A stretch of 64,000 nucleotides of DNA from Paenibacillus_E sp042676385 (GTDB taxonomy: Bacteria; Bacillota; Bacilli; Paenibacillales; NBRC-103111). Both the position numbers and the translations under genes were made by a program. The stretch covers positions 1 to 64,000 of the forward strand of contig NZ_JBHTHA010000023.1 of assembly GCF_042676385.1 (NCBI RefSeq). The letters run 5' to 3'. Within the stretch, counting starts at the first letter, position 1; every line of letters starts with the position of its first letter. The notes below the pieces were generated by a model. That model was not told the origin of the DNA. It made no database searches and saw nothing but the letters and a program-made list of their open reading frames with translations. This document shows, in pieces, positions 58,677 to 64,000 of the stretch.

Positions 58677-59909
58677 TTAAAACTTTTTGAGAATGATGAC
58701 GGCATTATGTCCGCCGAAGCCGAATGAATTGGATAAACCTATTTGCACATGGGCGCGCCGCGCTTTTAGGGGGACATAGTCCAGATCGCACTGCGGATCG
58801 GGATGCTCCAAATTGATCGTCGGCGGGATGATGCCGTCCTGAAGCGTCTTGATCAACGCGACAGCCTCCACCCCGCCGGCAGCGCCGAGCATATGGCCGA
58901 GCATCGACTTGTTGGCGCTGACCGGCACGTCATACGCTCGGCTGCCGAGCAGCCGCTTGATGGCGAGCGTCTCCGACAAGTCGCCGGCCATAGTGCTCGT
59001 CGCGTGCGCGTTAATCGTGCCGAGCTCCTCCGGCGCGAGCCCGGCGTCGGCGAGCGCTTCGCGCATGGCTCGGTATGCTCCCGAGCCCTCAGGATCGGGA
59101 GCCACGATGTGGTAGGCGTCCGATGTCGATCCATAGCCGACGATCTCGGCATGGATCCGGGCTCCGCGCCGCTCGGCATGCTCGAGCGACTCCAGCACGA
59201 GCACGCCGGCGCCTTCGGCGGCGACGAAGCCGTCCCGCTCCGCGTCGAACGGGCGGCTCGCCCGCTCCGGCGCGTCACAGCGCGTCGACAGCGACGTCGC
59301 ATTGCCGAAGCCCGCCAGCGCGAGGTCGGTGACCGTCGCTTCAGCGCCTCCGGCAATGACGGCGTCTGCGCCTCCGCGCTGGATCAGCTTAAAGGCTTCG
59401 CCAATGGCGTTATTGCCTGTGGCGCAAGCCGTTACCGGCGCCAAGACAGGTCCTTTGGCGCCGAACAGGATGCTGACCTGCGCCGCTGCCATGTTGGCGA
59501 TCATCATCGGTACGACCGTCGGGCTGACCCTGTTTGGCCCACGATCCAGCAGCGTTCGGTAATTGTCCAGCATCGTGTGAATACCGCCGATGCCTGAGCC
59601 GATGTAAACGCCAACGCGTTCCGCATTGTGTTCGTCCAAGGTTAGCGCGGCGTCTTCGAGAGCTTGCTTGGCGGCAGCAACGGCAAATTGGCAGTAACGA
59701 TCCATACGTCGGACATCACGACGCCCAATTGCCGCCTCAGGATCAAAGTTGCGCACCGTCCCTGCAAAATCTGTTTTAAAAGCAGATACATCCATTGTGT
59801 CTATCTTCGAAATCCCCGATTTTCCCTCGATCAAGTGATTCCAGAATGTCTCCACATCGTTCCCGAGTGGCGTAATGACACCCATCCCAGTTATGACGAC
59901 TCGTTTCAT
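58677..59909 (-). CDS. fabF: 3-oxoacyl-ACP synthase II
   Basis: A 410-aa condensing enzyme for fatty-acid elongation. The catalytic triad is in place: Cys162 in PVTACATGNNAIG, His in NAHATSTMAGD and His in SMLGHMLGAAGG; the C-terminus is GLSNSFGFGGHNAV. The start ATG 59909 has AAGGAGG upstream. It stands alone, without fabH, fabD or acpP, between two HTH regulator genes, and is strongly GC-rich at third positions. It may be a second, specialised KASII; I see no FapR operator. Confidence 0.92.
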   Translation of the reverse strand: MKRVVITGMGVITPLGNDVETFWNHLIEGKSGISKIDTMDVSAFKTDFAGTVRNFDPEAAIGRRDVRRMDRYCQFAVAAAKQALEDAALTLDEHNAERVGVYIGSGIGGIHTMLDNYRTLLDRGPNRVSPTVVPMMIANMAAAQVSILFGAKGPVLAPVTACATGNNAIGEAFKLIQRGGADAVIAGGAEATVTDLALAGFGNATSLSTRCDAPERASRPFDAERDGFVAAEGAGVLVLESLEHAERRGARIHAEIVGYGSTSDAYHIVAPDPEGSGAYRAMREALADAGLAPEELGTINAHATSTMAGDLSETLAIKRLLGSRAYDVPVSANKSMLGHMLGAAGGVEAVALIKTLQDGIIPPTINLEHPDPQCDLDYVPLKARRAHVQIGLSNSFGFGGHNAVIILKKF

Positions 59910-60011
59910 AAATGCATCCTCCTTGGCGGTTTGTATGGCAAACCATCGTTAACAGTGTTCTATTTCTTAGATTGTCACAGTTGTTATCCTATTACAAGTT
60001 ACCGTTTATAC

Positions 60012-60020
60012 TGGTATAAT
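60012..60020 (+). promoter_or_regulatory. Extended -10 promoter for the MmyB-like regulator
   Basis: TGGTATAAT (60012-60020); no good -35 at the usual spacing. Confidence 0.55.
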
Positions 60021-60055
60021 GACTTCTAGGATTAGATCTAACGGGAGGTTTTGTG

Positions 60056-60910
60056 ATGAATACGAAAGAAAGATTGCATGCTCTGTCTGAGTTTCTCACC
60101 GCCCATCGCGGGAAAATTCAGCCAAGCGAAGCGGGTTTATTGGTTGGAAGCCGAAGGCGGACACCCGGACTGCGCAGAGAAGAAGTCGCATCGATTGCCG
60201 GCGTCAGTACGACCTGGTATACATGGTTGGAACAAGGCAGAGATATCAAGATGTCAGGTCAAGTGTTGGACCGGATTGCGTATGCTTTGCAGCTTAATGA
60301 AGATGAGCGACAGTACTTGTTCATGCTTGCTCTGGAGCAGCCTGCACCAACTGCTGTTGTGGACAGCGCGCCGACGATTAGTCCTGCACTGAATCGCATT
60401 TTAACAGAACTGCGTGATTGTCCAACGATAATCTCGGATCGCAGATGCAATATTGTCGGATGGAATCAAGCGGCTGCAGGCGTTTTTTTGGATTTCGAGC
60501 AAATTCCGGTAGAAGAGCGCAATATGATTTGGCTGCTGTTTACACGCAAAGAACTGAAAGCGCTGGCTGTGAATTGGAACGACTTTGTTCGTGGATTTCT
60601 GGCGATGTTTCGTTCCTATTACGGTCAATACCTGGGTGACAACTGGTATAGTGAATTCATTACGCGTCTGAGCGAACAAAATGCCGAATTTCGCGAGATT
60701 TGGGATCATAGCGATGTCAGCTCCGCTCCGGAAGTTTTTATCGAATTCCGGCATGCCAAGGTAGGGAAAATGCTGTTTGATCTGACAACGCTGCAGGTTC
60801 AGGGCAGAACCGACCTCAGATGCAGTGTTTACACACCGTCTGTTGGCTCTGATACCGATGCGAAAGTCCGATTGTTGTTGCGCAAAATGAGCGATAAAGA
60901 GAATACCTAA
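60056..60910 (+). CDS. XRE regulator with MmyB-like ligand-binding domain
   Basis: 284 aa. The HTH (about residues 20-75) is TPGLRREEVASIAGVSTTWY followed by WLEQGRDIKMS, typical of the MmyB subgroup. The PAS-like MmyB domain follows (about 105-275; NIVGWNQAAAGVFLDFEQIP, RNMIWLLFTRKELK). The family is thought to sense small hydrophobic ligands, possibly fatty acids. It is divergent from fabF across about 145 bp, so control of fabF is plausible. ATG 60056 behind GGGAGG. Confidence 0.87.
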   Translation: MNTKERLHALSEFLTAHRGKIQPSEAGLLVGSRRRTPGLRREEVASIAGVSTTWYTWLEQGRDIKMSGQVLDRIAYALQLNEDERQYLFMLALEQPAPTAVVDSAPTISPALNRILTELRDCPTIISDRRCNIVGWNQAAAGVFLDFEQIPVEERNMIWLLFTRKELKALAVNWNDFVRGFLAMFRSYYGQYLGDNWYSEFITRLSEQNAEFREIWDHSDVSSAPEVFIEFRHAKVGKMLFDLTTLQVQGRTDLRCSVYTPSVGSDTDAKVRLLLRKMSDKENT

Positions 60911-60945
60911 AGTTAGAGTTTGTATACTAACGTAAACAAATTTGG

Positions 60946-60973
60946 TTGCATTAGTAAAAAATAATGGTATAAT
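60946..60973 (+). promoter_or_regulatory. Promoter of the small HTH gene
   Basis: TTGCAT (60946-60951), a 16-bp spacer and TATAAT (60968-60973) with TGG in front (extended -10). The leader to the start codon is about 100 nt. Confidence 0.72.
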
Positions 60974-61082
60974 TGGTAGCAGGGGAACAGGATGAGAACA
61001 TCAGTATTGAGGTAATGATGACGACAACGACATGACGCTAGGCCGACTGTAGAGGCAGAAGTAAGAATGGGGGAGCAAGGAT

Positions 61083-61295
61083 ATGAGAATTCTGGCCAAA
61101 ACCGATGTATTCATCAAAGCGCGAATTATTAAAGGTTACTCCCAGCGAGATTTGGCGAAGCACTCGGGTCTAAGCCATGCTTATATCAGCTTACTGGAAC
61201 GATCTGTCAAATCAGTTGGACCTGCAACAGCTAAAAAACTGAGCGATTTATTGGGGAGAGAGTTGGAAGAATTATTTCGGATAGAGCTGATGTGA
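61083..61295 (+). CDS. Small XRE/Cro-type DNA-binding protein
   Basis: 70 aa, almost all HTH: IKGYSQRDLAKHSGLSHAYIS LLERSVKSVGP. ATG 61083 behind GGGGGAG. No effector domain. Such small Cro-like proteins often regulate a neighbour or come from mobile elements; no phage or integrase genes are nearby. Confidence 0.78.
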   Translation: MRILAKTDVFIKARIIKGYSQRDLAKHSGLSHAYISLLERSVKSVGPATAKKLSDLLGRELEELFRIELM

Positions 61296-61327
61296 GGAGA
61301 TTAACGAGCGATATCATGAATGACAAT

Positions 61328-61368
61328 GACGGGGTGGCGAATTTTCACATTCGATCTGTCCCTTTTTT
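61328..61368 (+). terminator. Terminator after the small HTH gene
   Basis: GGGGTGGCGAAT...ATTCGATCTGTCCC stem with internal mismatches, followed by TTTTTT. Confidence 0.75.
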
Positions 61369-61479
61369 GATATTTGCTGTTAATTATTTTCCACGTGATG
61401 CATATTAAATCATTAATTTTTAAACCATAGTAAAGGTAATGATTTTAAAAAAAAACCAGAAGGGAAGTTTTCATAAAAA

Positions 61480-62115
61480 ATGGCAACGGTTCTCTATATC
61501 ACAGCGCATCCCAATGATCATCAAGCTTCTTATAGTATGGCGGTAGGGAAGGAATTTATCGATACTTATCGTGAAGCAAATTCAACAGATGAGGTCATTC
61601 ATCTAGATTTGTACAAATTGAACATACCGCATATCGACGCTGATGTATTCAGTGGATGGGGGAAATTACGCTCAGGATCTTCCTTTGATCAGCTCTCCGA
61701 AGCTGAAAAATCAAAAGTTGGCCGCCTAAATGAGATCGTTGAGCAGTATGTGGCTGCTGATAAATATGTTTTTGTTTCCCCAATGTGGAATTTTTCTTTC
61801 CCGCCGCTTCTAAAAGCGTATATTGATGCAGTTTGTATAGCGGGAAAAACATTTAAATATACCGAAAATGGGCCCGTTGGTTTATTAACCGATAAAAAAG
61901 CCATTCATATTCAAGCAAGTGGCGGCGTCTACTCTGAGGGTCCAGCCGCTGGTTTCGAAAGTGGTCATAGTTACCTGAAGAAAATCATGCAATTTCATGG
62001 AGTTCCATCATTTGAAGGCATATTTGTTGAAGGAATGGCAGCTATGCCAGACAAAGCCCAGTCCATTAAAGAAAAAGCGATCGCACAAGCAAAAGAGGCT
62101 GCAAAAAGGTTTTAA
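61480..62115 (+). CDS. azoR: FMN-dependent NADH azoreductase
   Basis: 211 aa of the flavodoxin-fold AzoR/AcpD family, reducing azo dyes and quinones. Motifs: LYITAHPNDHQASYS near the N-terminus (phosphate-binding loop), SPMWNFSFPPLLKAYIDAV and ASGGVYSEGPAAGFESG. The start ATG 61480 has AGAAGGGA 14 nt upstream. An AAATCATT/AATGATTT inverted repeat (61407-61445) lies in the upstream region. With the nitroreductase at 41765 it makes two quinone/azo detoxification enzymes in the window. Confidence 0.9.
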   Translation: MATVLYITAHPNDHQASYSMAVGKEFIDTYREANSTDEVIHLDLYKLNIPHIDADVFSGWGKLRSGSSFDQLSEAEKSKVGRLNEIVEQYVAADKYVFVSPMWNFSFPPLLKAYIDAVCIAGKTFKYTENGPVGLLTDKKAIHIQASGGVYSEGPAAGFESGHSYLKKIMQFHGVPSFEGIFVEGMAAMPDKAQSIKEKAIAQAKEAAKRF

Positions 62116-62127
62116 CGAAATCCAAGT

Positions 62128-62163
62128 GAGGCCTACAACTAGTACAAGTTGTAGGCCTCTTTT
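62128..62163 (+). terminator. Terminator after azoR
   Basis: A perfect 13-bp stem, GAGGCCTACAACT with AGTTGTAGGCCTC, with a 6-nt loop and TTTT after it. Confidence 0.93.
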
Positions 62164-62548
62164 GATCGGGGCGCAGTTTCATGCGCTTGGTGAGGCTACA
62201 AAGATATTTTTCATCGTTGCAGACACGTTAACATCTGAAATTATTTTTATAACGATGTTTGCGGATTGGTCCTATGGAGTCCTATGAATACCCGATACCC
62301 AATTCCGCCGCTGATCAGGGAAAATAAAGATCTTTCACGGAAAATAAAGTCCTTTCATGGGAAAATAAAGTTCTTTCATGATGTTTGCAAAAGTGAACTA
62401 ATCTTATTCGTTGAACTAACGGGCAGAAGAATGGAGTAAATCAAATACGAGCATTTTGCATATTTATCGGTATGAACGGATAAATAGACGATTATATCAT
62501 GCCCCCGGTTGCATCCCCTCATATTGTAGTGCGAGGGGGTGATGAAAC
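62164..62548. other. Intergenic region with a tandem repeat
   Basis: No gene is supported. It holds the three-unit tandem repeat at 62318-62380 and the ribosome binding site (GAGGGGGTGAT) of the next gene near 62532. A CATATTGTA at 62520-62528 fits a sigma-K -10 by pattern but lies too close to the start codon. Confidence 0.6.
62318..62380. repeat. Three tandem copies of a 20-22 bp unit
   Basis: Units at 62318-62338, 62339-62358 and 62359-62380 share GGGAAAATAAAG and CTTTCAY with two or three variable bases between. Each unit has an internal AAAG/CTTT mini-dyad. Confidence 0.85.
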
Positions 62549-62932
62549 ATGGCTCAACCGATAAATATCGGAGCAAATAGCATAGCTAAGATCGGCGATC
62601 GTTTTTTTATGATTGTTGAGGTGGAGGCGATAACAACCGGAGTTGAAATTGATCCAGTATTTGGAGTGCGGACGACCGCACAACAAGCAGCAGCACTCCT
62701 TCGTGCAGGAGTAAAGCGTACGACATTTGCAAAAGTAGATCCGAAACCTACTAGCACAACGAAAGTCGAGTTGAAAGGCGTATTGTTTGCCAACGGACGG
62801 ATTTTCAAGGTATTCGACGTGGAAAACGCGACGAGCGACATTTCTGTCTTAGTCCGGATCAACCTAGCGCAGGCGCAAAGGCTTATCCGAAACGGTACAC
62901 GTATCATCAAGGTTTATAGAAAACCATTCTAA
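62549..62932 (+). CDS. Small internally duplicated protein, unknown function
   Basis: 127 aa from ATG 62549 behind GAGGGGGTGAT. Two halves are related: GDRFFMIVEVEAITTG...VRTTAQQAAALLRAGVKRTT and GRIFKVFDVENATSD...VRINLAQAQRLIRNGTRI. There is no signal peptide or TM helix; the protein is basic. Clear start signal and terminator make it real. No family recognised; a spore or coat role is possible but unproven. Confidence 0.75.
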   Translation: MAQPINIGANSIAKIGDRFFMIVEVEAITTGVEIDPVFGVRTTAQQAAALLRAGVKRTTFAKVDPKPTSTTKVELKGVLFANGRIFKVFDVENATSDISVLVRINLAQAQRLIRNGTRIIKVYRKPF

Positions 62933-62941
62933 AACAGCGAA

Positions 62942-62966
62942 GGAGCTGCGTACACAGCTCCTTTTT
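62942..62966 (+). terminator. Terminator after the duplicated-protein gene
   Basis: GGAGCTG (62942-62948) pairs with CAGCTCC (62955-62961), followed by TTTTT. Confidence 0.9.
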
Positions 62967-63259
62967 CAAGTACAAACTCATTGGATTGGTACATATCTCT
63001 CCATAACATGGTTCAAGTAAGTTTTTTACAGAGAGCCCCTGTATGTTGCATTTCATTCAACTTCAGTAATTGATTAAACTAACGCAGAACGATAGTTAAA
63101 GAGTACTATAGATATGATAGACGAAAGCCGGTTTTCCTTAGAGTACAGGAATCCGGCTTTTTTAACTTTCAATATTATGCTTAACTTATAATATCACCGA
63201 AATGCTACGGTAACCTCTATTAGCCTTGTAGATCATCAAGGTTACTTACTTTTTATTTA
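62967..63259. other. Intergenic region with an orphan terminator
   Basis: No supported gene in about 290 bp. A good terminator (63124-63163) stands after a TATGAT at 63112-63117. A 21-codon frame from ATG 63008 lacks a ribosome binding site. Confidence 0.5.
63124..63163 (+). terminator. Orphan rho-independent terminator
   Basis: AAAGCCGG (63124-63131) pairs with CCGGCTTT (63153-63160), with an extended inner pairing TTCC/GGAA, then TTT. The preceding gene already has a terminator at 62942-62966, so this one may end an unannotated short RNA. Confidence 0.8.
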
Positions 63260-63457
63260 TTAACCAAATAATAAGAAAAGGAATAGAATTTCAGCTAAAC
63301 GAATATTAATTCTGCGGATTCTCCGACCAATTCTCACATGCATAATCATAAAATCTGTTCCAACTGAAGTTAATTTACCCGTTAATGTTCTGCCGCTAGT
63401 CAATTGGATTTGTACAGACTTACCAATCATCTTTTGTGCTTGATTACGAAATGACAT
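63260..63457 (-). CDS. Small Sm/KOW-like protein
   Basis: 65 aa from ATG 63457 (MSFRNQAQKMIGKS) behind AAGGAGGGG; the in-frame start at 63490 lies upstream of that site. The core VQIQLTSGRTLTGKLTSVGT with FMIMHVRIGRRIRRINI has the pattern of an Sm-like or small beta-barrel protein, as in some small spore-associated proteins. The C-terminus is hydrophobic (LAEILFLFLLFG). Family tentative. Confidence 0.7.
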   Translation of the reverse strand: MSFRNQAQKMIGKSVQIQLTSGRTLTGKLTSVGTDFMIMHVRIGRRIRRINIRLAEILFLFLLFG

Positions 63458-63744
63458 GTATTGTCCCCTCCTTTTCAATTGATATAGCATTGTATGTACA
63501 AATCATTTAGAGGAAAGAACATTAGCGGATAAAAAACAAATCCAACGAATACCCTTATTGTAAAAAGAAACATGGTTTTAAAATGTGGTTTGTCCAAATG
63601 AACAGTTAAAGTTCTTTGTCCAGGACCTGACGATTGAACGAACGGGTACATTGAGGGACGGGCAGTATGTTGAAAAATGGAATATCGCCAGTACCCATAA
63701 TATGGTAATATCGTGTGTATTAATAACTATACATGGAGGTTATC
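63458..63744. other. Intergenic region, nothing recognised
   Basis: About 290 bp without a supported gene. An extended -10 TGGTAATAT at 63703-63711 may be the promoter of the following acetyltransferase-like gene. Confidence 0.45.
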
Positions 63745-64000
63745 ATGGCAACTGAAATAACTTATGGGAGTAAAGAAGAAAGCGAATACGTTAGATGAAG
63801 GCTAATTGAATATAATTATGAACATGTTCCCGATGATTTGAAGAACATTTACGAGGAAATAAATCTGACTATAAAGGATAACGAAGGTAAGATAATTGGT
63901 GGATTATTAAGTGTCCTTTGTTGGAATTGGATAGAGGTTGACATTTTGTGGATAGATAAAGCACTTAGAGGTTCAGGTTTCGGAACTCAACTTTTAACCC
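63745..64000 (+). pseudogene. GNAT acetyltransferase with in-frame TGA, cut by window edge
   Basis: ATG 63745 behind TGGAGG begins MATEITYGSKEESEYVR, then TGA at 63796-63798. The same frame stays open to the window end as RLIEYNYEHVPDDLKNIYEE...WIDKALRGSGFGTQLLT, which is GNAT-like (acetyl-CoA loop R-G-x-G-x-G/F). The TGA sits inside a run that otherwise reads like one continuous protein, so it is either a real nonsense mutation, a recoding site or a sequencing error. The 3' end is beyond the window. Confidence 0.75.

Noticed and set aside
58803..59597. 264-codon plus-strand ORF opposite fabF
   Set aside because: GC-rich antisense shadow with no start signal and unusual composition, while fabF has all catalytic residues.
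62520..62528. Sigma-K -10 box CATATTGTA
   Set aside because: Matches CATAnnnTA, but no AC -35 at the right distance and it is too close to the ribosome binding site.
1..64000. CRISPR array, tRNA or rRNA genes, integrase or intact insertion sequence
   Set aside because: No regular repeat-spacer arrays, cloverleaf/CCA patterns, rRNA cores or transposase motifs were seen on either strand.

Overview
The window looks like chromosomal DNA from a spore-forming, low-to-mid GC member of the Bacillota, most likely Paenibacillus or a close relative. The signs are strong AGGAGG-type ribosome binding sites with frequent TTG/GTG starts, sigma-A promoters with extended -10 boxes, RelQ, a GlcT-type antiterminator, SLH and copper-amine-oxidase-like stalk domains, a YjcZ-type sporulation microprotein and intergenic palindrome clusters. 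I saw no rRNA, tRNA, CRISPR array, prophage or intact insertion sequence. The genus is an inference; no search was run.

Layout. 1-4.1 kb: edge of an unknown gene, cimA (minus), dinB-mobB and a ferredoxin. 4.2-11.4 kb: an envelope/signalling cluster made of a CHASE2 class III adenylate cyclase, a secreted FecR/Ig/cohesin-like protein, an NHL-repeat/stalk protein and a membrane-anchored TPR-YkuD L,D-transpeptidase. 11.5-17.7 kb: an amino-sugar uptake locus with an ABC importer (binding protein and two permeases, no ATPase), a GlcNAc-type PTS IIBC and a PRD antiterminator. The ABC leader carries what looks like a GlcT-type RAT hairpin overlapping a terminator. 17.8-24 kb: pyrD-relQ-DUF309, a membrane protein, and a NarL-type two-component system followed by nested palindromes. 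24.3-27.2 kb: a membrane thioredoxin-like protein, an RsmF-type rRNA methyltransferase and an RsuA-type pseudouridine synthase.

27.5-40.3 kb is a surface region: an SLH protein, a 2438-residue secreted mosaic protein, a HAD phosphatase, an AT-rich secreted protein and a TPR-glycosyltransferase whose start overlaps the secreted gene's stop. 40.4-44.3 kb: a YjcZ-like microprotein, an acidic protein with repeated modules, a nitroreductase with a clear promoter/operator, a small ORF and a second RsmF paralogue. 44.4-46.4 kb: the preQ0 operon queD-queE-queC. 46.4-54.9 kb: an OmpR/histidine kinase pair, then, after a terminator and an 11-bp direct repeat that is a plausible operator for the regulator, an RND efflux pump, its lipoprotein adaptor and a secreted protein. 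55-64 kb: a membrane-anchored extracytoplasmic protein, XRE and MmyB-type regulators flanking a lone fabF, an azoreductase, small proteins (one internally duplicated, one Sm-like), tandem repeats and a GNAT acetyltransferase with an in-frame TGA cut by the window edge.

The most notable points are the RAT-like antiterminator in front of an ABC rather than a PTS operon, the cyclase/FecR/stalk/transpeptidase cluster, the surface-protein/glycosyltransferase region, the repeat operator in front of the RND pump, and the repeated-module proteins of unknown function.
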